Assembly: GCA_009602735.1 (NCBI GenBank)
Contig: WELA01012983.1
Location: forward strand, 407,592 to 471,591
Length of the DNA: 64,000 nucleotides
DNA from: Mesotaenium endlicherianum
Taxonomy: Eukaryota; Streptophyta; Zygnematophyceae; Zygnematales; Mesotaeniaceae
Direction of reading: 5' to 3'
A program made the translations under genes and the position numbers. Positions 32,655 through 44,847 of the stretch are shown piece by piece; the stretch's first letter is position 1, and every line of letters starts with the position of its first letter. The notes beneath the pieces were generated by a model, which did no database searches, was not told the origin of the DNA, and was given only the letters and a program-made list of their open reading frames with translations.

Positions 32655-33584
32655 TGTGACGTTTCTGCTTTTTGAGAGGATCTTTCCTTGGTATTCAAGG
32701 AATATTTAATTCAAGTGGAAGGAAAATCTGTATAATTGTGCAAATCGACGAATACTCAAAAGAGCAAAAATGTAAACTAACATAGAATGTGTGCTTGTGA
32801 GAGTTGCACTCACAATGACTCTACAGGTATTTATACCTGCACAATATGAGGCACTGGAGTGCTTCGAGTCACCACCTTGGGCACTGGTTCATGTTCAACG
32901 AAAACGGTCGAAGGGACGTGTCCCATTTGGCCGAATGCTCGAAACGCGCCGTTTGGCGGTTTGGAGACTTTTCAATGGTTTTCAGAAAACCGGTTCGCGC
33001 CAAACGGGCGTTTTCGCGTTCTCGCAACTTTTCGAAAAGTCGCGACTGTTCGCGGAGTCGCGTTTAGATTATTACGTCATGAACTAGGGGCTACGAATAA
33101 CTACTTGGCCAATTGGTTTACGTGTGAACGTTTCAAACGACAAGTCGCGGGTTCGAATCCGCGTCGATGCAAAGCGACTTTGCATGTTTCGTTTCGTTTG
33201 ACATACTACGGTTTGTTCGTATCTTGTTATGACGGTTTGTTCGTACTAACGACTGGTCGAAAATATGAAATCTGTAATTGTGCATTGTCGAAATAATGAC
33301 AATCAAATCAACTTAATCAATCAATGATTTAATAAGTTATCATCTCATAATTAATCAAAGTAACTTCATGAATAATTATGTCGTATTTTTGCGAAGTAGT
33401 CGAGTTACGTTACGACGCTTTTTGCAATAGTATCTCGGTCGTTTCGCCAATCGACCAGGAACTAATCGGCACACACGTGTGGCGAATAATTGAATATGAT
33501 GCAATCATTTATCAAATAGTATAACGTACTTTAGGTAATTGGGAAAACGTCCCAAATACGCCTAGAATAGCTCGGATCGTTACA
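32655..33584 (-). repeat. Right (5') LTR of element C
   Basis: 930 bp, matching 19573-20514 with few substitutions and a small length difference near AATCATTTATCAAATA. It includes the same tRNA-like segment at 33099-33171 (A box 33106-33116, B box 33150-33160). Confidence 0.93.
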
Positions 33585-33998
33585 GTTTGCTGTTCTTGCC
33601 CACCTCACAGTATCTCTCATTTTGTGCCTGCTTTCAGCTTGGTTGATGACAAGCTGCTACAGGCTATCTGCGCGATAGTCACCTTCCCTGCTTCCCATAA
33701 AACTTTAGCAGCCCTGCTCGATTCTATCTTGTACACGCCTTGTGCATTGCCCCGTCTGTAGACATTACTTCGACGTCGGTGGAATGCTAGCAAGTTGTCT
33801 TCCAGTGTTCTTGGGTGTGACAAAGCAGTGCAGGATAGGTCTTGACATCCACCCTCGCGCAATCGTGCCCGGATGGTGGCCGCCCCATGAGGTACCCGTG
33901 CCCGAATGTGCGCAGGCATTACTCGATCGGACGCAACTTTTTGGCCGCTCTGAGGAGGAGAAGAAGGCTCTGGGAAAACGAGCCATAAGGGAGGTGAT
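33585..33998 (+). other. Unrecognised sequence between elements C and B2
   Basis: A possible acceptor (GTGCCTGCTTTCAG) lies near 33638 and an open frame from 33742 reads RHYFDVGGMLASCLPVFLGV and VPGWWPPHEVPVPECAQALL, ending at the B2 LTR. Composition is protein-like but I do not recognise the family. It could be part of the old locus in which C inserted. Confidence 0.3.
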
Positions 33999-34713
33999 TG
34001 AAATGAATCGACTTACTAAAAAGATTAATAATCAATGAAGATCTTTATATCAGCAAGTAATCTTTGTGGTATTTTCTGTTAATAGATCAAACAGCAAAAG
34101 ACAACACACTAGCAGTGGACAATACTCGTAAGTCAAATGGAAGTAAACTAGCACAATAATACAATCAGTAAACTCACACAAAAGCAAGGCTAGGAGACAG
34201 TGCATGTCAATGGCTTCTCGCCTTGGATTCAGATCTCTCTCAGTAAACTGTACAAGAGAGTTGGCCTCGTTTCCGAATGCCGAACTTGAGAGCAATCCTA
34301 GCATATGTACATGGAATGAGTTTACTGTTCAACGGCCAGTGCGATGGCACCGCCTACTCGAGAGTTAACCACGTTAGTAGGACCTCGGTTAACCAAATCC
34401 ACCGCCATCTCCCATCATCCCGCATCGCCATCCATCATAGGGATGTCATCTGGCCATTCATCTAGCATACCACACTTAGATGCATATCGAGGCAGTTTGC
34501 TGCTACCGAGTACGGAAGTCAGCTGGCTGTCAAAGAATGTGTCAGTAAGCTGACTTAAGCTGACTTCAGCCTGCTGTTTTCGGCAGAGTCATGAAACTGA
34601 TATTAAATATAAAGTCCAGCAGATTGATTATTAACTAGAGTTCAGCAGGCTGAACTTATTTAACTGTTATATTTAAATGAATATTATATCAACCAATATA
34701 CTGATTCATTACA
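33999..34713 (-). repeat. Left (3') LTR of element B2
   Basis: Reads TGAAATGAATCGACTTAC to CTGATTCATTACA on the plus strand, the reverse complement of the B1 LTR termini. Confidence 0.93.
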
Positions 34714-37700
34714 ATATTCCTCAGGGTCACCATCCCGGACAGCGGGAACCGGTCCCGATTGGACAGGTTACCGACCCGTGAACAGTGTGTCACCTTTGAT
34801 GTATGGTTCCAGGGAGGAGACTTTAAAGACCGGGTGACCCTTACATTCTGCTGACATGTTCAGTTTGTAAGCATTCTGACCGACACGGCGCACCACCGGA
34901 TATGGACCGACCCAGACAGGACCAAGTTTTTTCTTGACCACACCAGGTAGGTACAGGTGCTGAGAATGCAATTTGACCATATCGCCCTTGAAAAATGTCA
35001 GTTCTCGACGGTGCTGATTAGAGTATTTTTGTTGGTTTGCCTGGGCTTTGTGCAGAATCTGTTGGACTGCTGACAGGGTGTCAACAAACTCCTGGATTAA
35101 CTGGAGGGAGACCGGATTCTCAATCCCTTCAAGGTGACTTAAAGACTATCCTAGTACATCTAAAGGAGACTTAGGGACACTACCCAGGCTTAGTTCAAAA
35201 GGAGTCTTGCCCGTTGACGCGTGCACCGCACTGTTGACCGCAAATTGGATTTGAGGTAACAGGTCATCCCAATTATCTTGTTTATGGTTAATAAAGGCTT
35301 TCAGTACCTCTTGCAGAACTCGGTTAGTTCTTTTTCGTCTGCCCATCAGTCTGAGGGTGGTTTGCTGTGCTGAGCAGCTGTTTGACTCCCATTAATCCCA
35401 TTAAAGCTCTCCAGAACTTACAGGTAAATTTTGAGTCAATGTCTAAGATGATATTAGAGGGTAGCCCATGTTGGCATACGACATGGTTGTAGAACTGTCT
35501 CGCTGTTCCGAGTGCAGTTACTTTGACAGTTGTGGGGATGAAAATGACCATTTTGATCAGTTTATCCACTACTACCAGTATCGAATCATGCCCTTGGCGG
35601 TTCTTGGTAGTGTTACCAACCAGTCCATGAACATTATTTTCCAGCGGCCAGCTTGGGATGGGCAGCGGTTGTAAGAGGCCCCCCGGTGGTGTGTGCCTAG
35701 ACTTATTTCTTTGGCACTGGTTACAGGATTTAACGTATTTCAAGACCTCCCGAGGTAATCCCTTCCAATGATAATGTTTTGCCAATTTGCCAACAGTTTT
35801 TGCCTGCCCCAAATGCCCACCCAGTAAACTGTCATGTGCTTGCCTTAGTAAAAGGGACCTTATTTCCAAGATATTAGGAATGACCAGCTTCAGCCTGCCT
35901 GGAGTGGTTTCAGTCACCCAGACCCCACCCTTAAGCCTATACCCGAGTGCAGTAGCAGGATACATACCATCTGTGGGGCTGGGCTCCAATGTTGGGTCAG
36001 AAAGGTAGGCTTTCCTAAGTTGTTCAAGGAAGGACTTTTTCACCTTTAGTGAAGTGAATGCACAAAGGACTTTATCTACAGCATGCTGACTAAAGTTCCT
36101 TTCTTGCAAGTCAGGTCTTCTAGAGAGTGCATCAGCAGGATTCAACTTCCCTGGTTTGTAGTCAATCTGGACTTGAAATTGCTCCAGCATCTGGCTCCAA
36201 CGGTTCTACCTCCTTGACAGCTTGGACTTCTTCTGAAAGTGAGTCAGAGCTAGATGATATGTAATCACCTTAAAAGCTTTACCATGTAAGTATGCTCACC
36301 ACTGTTTGAGCACATGAATGATAGCTAGCAGCTCTTTAGCATGCACAGAGTAATTAATCTCAGCTGGATTAACTTTCATAGACTCATAAAACACAGGATG
36401 CCATTCCTGCCTTACCTTGTGGTCTTGTCAGCAGGCTGCAACAAAATAACACCCATGGCAAAGTCAGAGGTATCAGTCACCACCTGCACAGGTTTGCTGG
36501 GGTCATACACGGCTAGCACTGGGGCAGAAAAAAGAGCATCTTTAAGGATCTGGAAGGCAGCCTGCTGCTCTTCCCCCCACACATATCCTATGTCTTTCTT
36601 CGTAAGGTCAGTCAATTTACTGGCCTTTGTGGAATAATTCTCAATAAATCTCCTATAGTAGTTAGCCAACCCAAGGAAGGATCTAACGTTGGAGACGGAT
36701 TGTGAAATAGGCCAGTCCCTTATGGTCTAGACCTTCTTAGGATCCACACTGATGCCTTCTTTGTTGATAACATGGCCTAGAAATTCAATACTTTCTTCAA
36801 AGAAATCACACTTGCTCATTGTAGCATACAACTGGTTCCTTCTCAGAGTGTCCATGACTGTCTTTAAGTGTTCAGCATGCTGAGCTTCATCCTTAGAGAA
36901 AATTAAAATACCATCCAGGAAGACTTGCACAAACTTATCCAGGTAAGGTTTGAAAATGTCATCCATAGCACCCATGAAGGTTGCAGGAGCATTAGTCAGT
37001 CCGAATGGCATCACGTTGAACTCATAGTGTTCATAACGTGTGCGAAAGGCAGTCTTGTGTTCATCCCCCTTAGCAATTCTGATTTGATGATAACCACTCT
37101 TGAGATCTATCTTATCGAACACTTTAGCACCAGACAGGGTATCAAGCAAGTCCTCAATTCTGGGTAAAGCATACTTGTTCTTTACTGTGATTCTGTTAAG
37201 AGCTCTGTAATCAACACACATCCGCATACTCTCATCTTTTTTCTTAACAAAAAGGATGGGTGCACCATAAGGTGATTTACTGGGGGAAATGTAACCATTT
37301 TCCTCAAGCTCCGCAATCTGTATTTTCAACTCGTCGCTCTCCACATAAGACAAGCCATAAGTGCGTTGCCAGGGTGGCTGACTCCCAGGTAATAAGTCCA
37401 TCCTGCGATCCACTTCCCTCTTAGGAGGTAGTCCTGGAGGCATATTCAAAACATCAGTGTACTGAGCAACAATTTTTGCAGCAGTAGGGTGCTCCAGAGA
37501 GCATACCTTTTTCTCAACCACTTCTTCAGGTTGAAGAGGTACCTCTCTTAGCAGCAGACAAAACATTCTGTCTTCCTTCTGGTTCCAACTTTCGATGAAC
37601 TCCATTGCATTCAACAATTTGCATCCTCCTAGAAGCCTTTTCTTTTCCTTCATTTGCCATCCATACAGGACAAGAGGAAGAGCACTGGTGGGCGCCAAGT

Positions 37701-38400
37701 TAGTCTGCTCATCACTGGCTCCTCTCAATTTAACTGTACCTCTGCTCCAACACACTTCAGCTTGATGTCTATTAAGCCAGGACCTGCCTAGCACGAGATC
37801 ATAGAAGCCAGTGTTGAGTACCTCAAATGTAAGTGTTAGAATTGCAATGCCAGAACCTAACTGGATCTCAATAGGCTTGGTTATAACTCCTCTCGGGATA
37901 CTTGAGGCATCTCCAAGGAATATTTTTCTATTCCCTTGGGTGACAGTAGGCAGCCTTAGACGCTTAACTAAGTCCTTATGGATGAAAGTATGTGACGCCC
38001 ATCCGTCAACAAATGCCCTCACCTTCCCACCTGCAATCATGCAATGCAGTAAGATAGGGGGGACTGTCTTTTCTTGACTTTCGCATTGTTCACCTGACTT
38101 AGCAAAGAAATGTTGGAAATCAGGTGGAACAATATCATCCAGAGTGTGCACTCTTTGGAGATCTATATTGCTGATGGTCTCCTTTATCTAGGTGTCAGGC
38201 ATGCATAGTGAATCCTGTTCAGCAGGACCCATATTACCTGCTACGAGGGCAACTAGTGACGACTCACTATCTCTAGCATCCTCACAGTCAGTAGACTGAA
38301 TTACTAACTGTTGCTGTCTTTCAAAGGCTGGTCTTTTCTCTCGACCTTTGGGAGGTGCTTGACTGGACACTGCTCTCTGAAGTGACCAGTCTGCTGGCAG
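34714..38400 (-). pseudogene. Pol region of element B2, broken
   Basis: Protease ([18 protein letters not shown]), reverse transcriptase ([17 protein letters not shown]), RNase H, integrase zinc site and core are recognisable on the minus strand and resemble B1 pol residue by residue. Fossil copy with several breaks; no intact polyprotein. Confidence 0.9.
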
Positions 38401-39774
38401 TGGAAGCAAACAAATTTTGATGAGGCTGGTCTCGGCTTAGTCCTACCACCACCTCTTCCATAGCCGACTCGAGAAGAACCACCTCTCCCTCTAGACTGCA
38501 TAGCATCATACTCATACTCATATTCATCACCCTGATCATCCTCAGCCTGATCTCCTTCAATTGCATTGTAGGAACCGTGGGGCTTTTTGACAACCTTAGA
38601 CACCAAAGCGTTACTCTGGCGCTTGTGATTGAACTGCTGCTGATCCTAGGCATTAGCATCTTGGATCAAGTCAGCCAATTTCTCATACTTCTTTTCAGCG
38701 AAATGACCAGAGACTTCAGATTTCAAGCCATATCTGAAGTATGCTATTCTATATCGCTCTTGCAAGTTTGGCTGCTTCATCATGTTCTCTTGGACATTTT
38801 GAGCAAACTCAGCAACTGAAGTGGTCTGCTTCAGAGTCAAGGAGATCACCGCATAGATAGCTTTCTCGTGCTGGTTGATCACATCAAACTTCTCATGCAG
38901 TTTCTCGACAAACTCTCCCCACGTAGGGTCACCGAGTTGTTGAGCCTTAAGCTCTCCTTTCCAGTACAACCACCAGTCTGTTGTGCACCAGTAGAGCACC
39001 AGTGTGCTTGACCTTCTCGTGATCTTGCAGTTTTGGGTGGTTCTCCAGCCACTGCTCAACATCAGCGAGAAACTTGATCAGGAAATACTTTTTGTTACCC
39101 TCAGGATCATAATCCTGGGGAGGTTCCGGCTTGGGCTTACTAGGCCCTCTGCCACCACCACCCGTGGTTTGAGAACCCAGTTGGTCTTGGTCTCGCAGTA
39201 GAGACATTATGATTCTTTTGTCATCCTGTTGAGACTGGTACATGCTCACCATTTGCGATTGCATTTGCACAAACAATGCTCCCAAATCCACACTTTGAGG
39301 TGGGAGTCTAGCAAATGCAGCAGTAGCAGTGGCATCCACTCGCTGAGTAGTGTCCTCAACAGTCCCTCTCGCTCCTGCAGCAGCAATTCCTACCGCATTC
39401 AGCTGGTCAAAAATTTGACCTAGGGGCACATTGAGTTGTACAGCAGGAGGGGGGTTCACAACATTGGCCCTTGATGCCATTAGTTCTGCAATATTGTGCT
39501 CGTCCGCTGGCTGTCCTTCCCTCCTTTCTGGATCTTCAGCGGCTTTTGCTAATCGCTCAGCTTCTAATTTGGCTCTCTCCTCCTCAGCCAACTGTGCTGG
39601 GACTGCGACAATAGCAGCTGCCTCATCTGCAGCCTCTCTTGCTGCACTATTTGCCACTGCTTCGGAATAGGTACGGGTTCCCGCTACATGGCTTTCAGCA
39701 TGATTTTTGACATTCTCGTTATCCTGGTTCTCCATGTCTCGGGAGTTGCTACTTTGAGACCTTGTCCCTACCAT
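38301..39774 (-). pseudogene. Gag region of element B2, broken
   Basis: Starts [18 protein letters not shown] just inside the primer-binding site and follows B1 gag through capsid ([20 protein letters not shown]) to a zinc knuckle (CFHCQQTGHFREQC). Broken in more than one place. Confidence 0.9.
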
Positions 39775-39795
39775 ACAAAGAAGACTGTGATAACA

Positions 39796-39807
39796 GCTCC
39801 GATACCA
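39796..39807 (-). promoter_or_regulatory. Primer-binding site of element B2
   Basis: Minus strand TGGTATCGGAGC, identical to that of B1, one base from the LTR. Confidence 0.9.
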
Positions 39808-39808
39808 C

Positions 39809-40512
39809 TGAAATGAATCGACTTACCAAATATGCGATTAATAATTAATAAAGATCTTTATATCAGCAAGTAATCTTTATGGTATTTTTTTTTAATTGAT
39901 TAAACAGCAAAAGACAACACACTAGCAGTGGACAATACTCGCAAGTCAAATGCAAGTAAACAAGCATCAATAATGCAATCAGTAAACTCACACATAAGCA
40001 AGGCTAGAAGACAGTGCATATCAATGGCTTCTCGCCTTGGATTCAGATCTCTCTCAGAGAGTTGGCCTCGTTTCCAAATGCCGAACTCGAGAGCAATGCC
40101 TAGCATATGTATATGGAATGAGTTTACTGTTCAACGGTCAGTGCGATGGCACCGCCTACCCGGGAGTTAACCACGTTGGTAGGACCTCGGTTAACCAAAT
40201 CCACCGCCATCTCCCATCATCCGAAATCGCCATCCATCCTAAGGATGTCATCTGGCCATTCATCTAACACACCACACATAGATGCGCATCTCGGCAATTC
40301 GCTGCTACCGAATATGGAATTCAGCTGACTGTCAAAGAATGTGTCAGCAATCTGATTTAGTAGACTTCAGCCTGCTGCTTCCGGCTGAGTCATTCAACTG
40401 ACAATTATATAAAGTCCAGCAGACTCGATACTAACTAAAGTTCTGCAGGCTGAACTTATTGAACTATTATGTTTAAAGAATTTTATATCTACCAATATGC
40501 TGATCCATTACA
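39809..40512 (-). repeat. Right (5') LTR of element B2
   Basis: Reads TGAAATGAATCGACTTAC to CTGATCCATTACA. More diverged from the B1 LTR than the B1 LTRs are from each other. Confidence 0.92.
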
Positions 40513-40718
40513 CGTTTGTTGCAGCTGCTAATATGTGCTTGCTGCAGCTGCTAATCTGTGGTGACAGCAGCTGTGATAGCTGCTGCTGGTTGTGTTTGCA
40601 TGTTGGTAATAATTTATGCTTGCAGCAGCTGCTTACCTGTGCTTTTGTACTTGTGCTTGCTGCTTTTATGTGCTCAGTGCTAATTGTGATTTACTGCTAT
40701 TTGCTTTGCCATGTGCAG
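40513..40718 (+). other. Probable intron of the hAT transposase pseudogene
   Basis: T-rich sequence with several CAGCTGCT motifs, ending TTTGCCATGTGCAG, a good splice acceptor directly before the hAT coding match. Its left side is cut by the B2 LTR. Confidence 0.5.
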
Positions 40719-41607
40719 GTACAGAAAGCCTTGAAGGTGGTGCTCTTGAGGAATGGGTGGAAAGAGCACTTGAGGGGCCTTTCTCCAGCCCACAAGGAGG
40801 ACTGCCTTGCTATGATGGCAGTCACTAATAATGATTTTGGGAGAAGGTGAAGCTGCTTCTGAAGTTGACGAAGAAGCTAGTGAAGCTTCTCATACTTGTT
40901 GATGATAATCAACCTGCTGTGGGACTTGTGTACAACGCTATGGCGGAGTTGCAAGAGCACATCAAGAGTATGAATGAGGATCTTGCTGAAGATGAACTGG
41001 ACAGATTGGTGGAGATTGTCGAGAGCAGGTGGACTTTCTTTCACTCTCCCATGCATGCTGCTGGATACATGCTTGATCCACTTTGGCAGGATCATGAGCA
41101 GCATACTAATGAGGAGGTCATGAAGGATTGGTACCTTATTCTCAATAGGTTAGTTCCAAATGCTGAGCACAGGATGTCATAAGGGAGCAGTATGAGCAGT
41201 ATAAAAATTGGGCAGGATTTAGTTTTAACAATCATAAGGCAGATAAAGAAGCTGAGACTAAGTCGGGAATTTTTTGGTGGAAGAGTCATGGTTCTAGTAC
41301 TCCCCAGTTGCAAACTATTGCCATTAAGGTGCTTGGCTTGGTCACTTCAGCTAGTTCTTATGAGAGGAATTGGTCAGAGATTGACTTTATCCACAACAAA
41401 AACAGGAATCGACTCAAACAATCTAGAGCTGAGAAGTTAGTGAGGGTGCATTCTAACTTGAGGCTTATTGAGGGGATGGAGCAGGGAGGAGTGAAGAGAG
41501 CCCCAGGTAGGCATATTGCACCTGTTTTTGATGACGAGCAAGTTGAGTCAAAGGAGGAGGTAGAGGATGAGCAAGAAGTGGAAAAGTTGGAAGAGTCTCA
41601 ATGCTAA
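40719..41607 (+). pseudogene. hAT-family transposase, C-terminal part, frameshifted
   Basis: The coding match begins after the acceptor (VQKALKVVLLRNGWKEHL) and continues FWEKVKLLLKLTKKLV, LVDDNQPAVGLVYNAMAELQ, ESRWTFFHSPMHAAGYMLDP, WYLILNRLVPNAEHR, YEQYKNWAGFSF, then the hAT dimerisation region FWWKSHGSSTPQLQTIAIKV, SSYERNWSEIDFIHNKNRNR and a Glu-rich tail ending at TAA about 41607. hAT transposases cut and paste DNA transposons; this C-terminal region builds the dimer and holds the last catalytic Glu region. Two frame changes are needed to follow the match, near 40840 and near 41173, so it is a pseudogene. The N-terminal zinc finger and first catalytic Asp are missing, replaced on the left by element B2. 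It is most like plant-type hAT proteins with a middle DUF659-like part. Confidence 0.85.
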
Positions 41608-43392
41608 TAGCTTTTAGTTGTACTATAAACATTTGTCTTACACTTTGGTTATTTCCTACTTGTAAGCTGCTGAAATGTTTCTCTTCAGATTTTGGTTCAT
41701 GAACTGTGGTATGTGCTTGTATTTGACTGATGCCAATTTGTTGCTTTGAAGCAAGTGTGTTTGTATATTGTTATGTCTTGCAAATTGCACATATTGTCAA
41801 ACAAGTGCAAATTGCGCCAATAATTCATTCCAGCATACTTCAGGCAGACATGATATTGTATTAAATAATAAGTTGTGGCGCTTTAGGGAACTAGCATTAG
41901 AATATTGTACAAATAATATTGGTTGTCAATGCATACAGCCATGCCACATACTTCAACCATACCTCATATTTACATATTGTAATAAGGTGTGGCGCTTGAG
42001 TGAATTGGCATTAGAATCTTGCACTAATCCAAGTAGTTGTCATTGCATAAGCGTAGCTAATATTCTACTCACATTGTGTACAAATAACATGTTTCTTCTT
42101 CAGTATACCAGTAGTTGTATGTTGAACTTAAAGTCGTAGCTACTGGCACCATAAGAAGATAAGTTGGGCACAATAAGTAATTTGGATAACCAATGAATGT
42201 CCAAAGTTAAAAGTAGTACTACATGTGCAATATAGTTGGCTAAAAGTGATTTGTAAATAGTAAATTGGTGGTCACATTACAGTCTACAGATTTGCCCTGT
42301 TATGTTCCTGGCAAACTTGAGGTCACTTGAGGTCATAATGTACAAATTTAATTCCTCTAAAAATGTAAAAATGTTACTGTACTTCACTAAATTTTAATGT
42401 ATGTTACTGTAACTTGTTAAGAAAAGATATGAGAGCGAAATGATAATTAATTCATTCAAAATAAAAAATTATTTTACTCATTAGGTGTGGACCGTAGTGA
42501 GTCAGAATTTAACAGGCTACTGCCTGCAAATTTCGACGCGTCGAAAGTACTTGCTACGACGTCGGCGTTATGCAAAAAAATGTTGTCGACGGATTTGACA
42601 TACCGATTTGGTGAACAGTGACGATAACTGTTAAAACTCAATCACCTTTTGAAAGCACAAACACCGTGTGAACCCGCTGACAAGGCTTTGCCGAACGTGC
42701 ACGGTGCTCGGTCCTACGCCTACGGGACCGCAATGAAAACTTTTAGTGTGTCGGATCAACTAAAAACTTAAATCGACGGTCGAATAGACCGCGGTCGACC
42801 TTTAAGTCAAATCAAATTACGTTTACACGTATTTAGTGAATATGGACGATTCCCCACGTATAATCGTATCCAATCAACCAATACGCACGTTTTCCATAAC
42901 TAGGCTTTGGGCACATTGATATCACAAGTTGGCCCTTGGTGAAATTCCGCTAGGGGCCGGTAGGTGGCACGGACTAGATCGCTAATATCTCGCTCGATAC
43001 TTGACCAAATGACGCGAAATTGGTCAGAAGATGACTCGACGCGCTACACTTTAGCAATGTGCAAATCTAGAAAAGATCAACATATGGTTGCGTAAAGTTA
43101 AGTCAAAGTTGGCTTTCCTAGATTGATGGTTGGCACACGTGTAGCTCGGTTTGGTGCGACGACCCCGACCAAATGAGTCATGACAATTGTCGTGTATTAT
43201 GGGGTCGGGTGCGTCCAATCGGCACAAGTAGGCAACCACGCTTTGCGGCAATGGAATCGGAAATGTTGGTGGCTATAAGGCCAAAGAGAGAGTCAGCTGT
43301 CACATGTTTTGATTCCCCCCCCAGCTCAGCTGTCAAATGTTTTAATTCTCCCCCCACCTCTCAGCTTTCAGCTGATGAGCTGTAATTGTTGC
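41608..43392. other. 3' flank of the hAT relic and unrecognised AT-rich sequence
   Basis: Two adjacent repeats of about 115 nt (41870-41984 and 41985-42100) share GTGGCGCTT.AG.GAA and ATTAGAAT.TTGYAC, and could be subterminal repeats of the hAT element. No clear terminal inverted repeat was found. From about 42520 to 43150 the sequence is rich in CG-containing motifs without a recognised gene. At 43296-43370 a 34-nt unit with AGCTGTCAMATGTTTTRATTC and a C run is duplicated. Confidence 0.4.
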
Positions 43393-44319
43393 CTAGTGCT
43401 TGTTCAGCGCACCCATCGCAAAAACAGTCTTCAGCTGGCACACGGGCCAGCAGAGGGTTAAGGTAACCAATGTGGAAGCCGAGGTTGCAACTGTCGCAAA
43501 GCAGCATCTAGGCCTCCTGGCCAGGACTGTGGTAGATGTGGCACGCCCAATTCTTGAGCAGCCGCGCGTCGGGGGAACGAACCTGCAAGTCAAGGTTTGG
43601 AAGGTGGCCCAGGCCACACTTCCTCGTGTGGTCCTTGTAAAGGCATGTGTCTGCGCCTTCTAGCATCTCTGTGAGTGTCTCCCCTAGCTTCCATGTAGGG
43701 ACAACTGGGGTCACCTCTTGTCGTGCTGCGGGTGTCTCCTGCGTAGTAGCAGTAGCAGCTGCAAGCTGCCCTGAATCTCCTACGTGAAGCAAAATAGTGG
43801 TTCAATTGGTTGGCGTGAGATGCAACTCAGCGCTGGACAGCTCTGGCGCCACTTCGTGAGGCTGCAGCAAGACTGCATTGGCGTCACGTCGTCGCCAGAT
43901 GCCATGAAGCCATAGAGTGCAATGGCTGCGGGAAACCGGTCCATGATGTCGAGCGGCAAAGAGGCAGTGCGGCTACCTCCAGTGCGCCACTCTGGCCGAT
44001 AGTGAACACGCTCCGTCCAATTATCGATGGCAGCACTGATTAGGAAGAGAACGTCCTGCCCCAATAGTACGTCGAAGGTCTCGGAGCGGATGACGAGTGC
44101 ATACCTATGGATGGTCGTCTCATCCGCTGTCCCAGGGCGGAAGGTGAAGCGGAGCGCCAGTCGCGTGCGCCCAGTACGGACTTTGAAGTGCCCTCTCGTT
44201 GCACTTAGATGTCTCTGCACACGTGCAAATAGCACTGTAATGGGTACAACAAAAGGGTTGTAGACTGGTATAAAGATTGGTGTTAAGTGCACCACTCTCG
44301 TACACTGTTGCGGCATCAA
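43393..44319 (-). pseudogene. Retroelement pol fragment with a retropepsin-like part (fossil)
   Basis: Minus-strand reading shows RYALVIRSETFDVLLGQDVL followed by TERVHYRPEWRTGGSRTASL, the end of a Ty3/gypsy-type aspartic protease with a FDVLLG motif and its following segment. The style differs from families B, C and D and resembles green-algal-type elements such as the one at 51917. Downstream sequence on the same strand has a further coding-like part (PTWKLGETLTEMLEGADT). Old, broken fragment; element ends were not found. Confidence 0.5.
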
Positions 44320-44847
44320 CCAAACGTAGCGTAAACCTCTGCTTTAGATAAGAATTCAACTTCTAATTCAATATGTTCCTTCTCAGCTTGCGGAGTTGCT
44401 ACTGCTGCCAATGCGGGCGTTTTTTCTTTGGCTTTCATAGCTACTACAGTCTCAGCATAAGTGAGGGGTCCAAAGTAATTCTCTCCCTTACCTTCCATGT
44501 TGTCAGCATTGCTAATTTGAGACCGAGTCTGTACCTTTCAGAAAATTGTGATAAGAGCTTCGATAATTTTGAAATGAATTGACCTGATACTAAGCAATTA
44601 TTTCTTTGATATAATATCTTTATATTAGCAACTTGCAAGTGATCTCTATGATGTTTTCTAAATGTCGAATTTGATTGCAAATCTAGCATATGTTAGAAAT
44701 TTGAGTTCGCTGTTCAACGACAAGTGGTGGCACTGCCTAGTACCTACCCGAAAGTTAACCTTGCCGGTAGGACATTGCCTAACCAAACCCACAGCCTTCT
44801 CCCATCATCCCAAATCAACATCCGCTTAATGCGTCATCTGGCCCATT
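44320..44847 (-). mobile_element. Old B-like element, left part: gag start and part of LTR (fossil)
   Basis: About 44330-44560 reads on the minus strand as a B-type gag start (LTYAETVVAMKAKEK compares with B1 [15 protein letters not shown]). A degenerate primer site follows, then a diverged LTR starting TGAAATGAATTGAC at 44570 with the B landmarks ATATCTTTATATTAGCAA and CCGGTAGGAC. It is cut at 44847 by the insertion of D'; the rest of the LTR resumes at 50215. Confidence 0.75.

Larger units (their letters stand above)
19573..33584 (-). mobile_element. Element C: Ty3/gypsy chromovirus on the minus strand, broken and split by element D
   Basis: LTRs at 19573-20514 (3' side of the element) and 32655-33584 (5' side), with a primer-binding site at 32653-32641, a purine tract at 20527-20515 (AAGGGGGAAGGAG) and pol in between. 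Flanks are GTTTA and GTTTG, a five-base target duplication with one difference. Element D sits inside its coding region. Pol is present from protease to chromodomain but is broken in several places (about three or more), so this copy is a fossil of moderate age. Confidence 0.9.
33999..40512 (-). mobile_element. Element B2: family B retrotransposon on the minus strand, broken
   Basis: LTRs at 33999-34713 (3' side) and 39809-40512 (5' side), primer-binding site at 39807-39796, gag and pol between. The protein-level match to B1 is strong across gag and pol. It is incomplete: the accessory region of B1 is absent. Several breaks (five or more) mark it as an older copy than B1. Its flanks, GTGAT and CGTTT, do not match, so its two ends may derive from recombination between elements. 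Confidence 0.92.
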
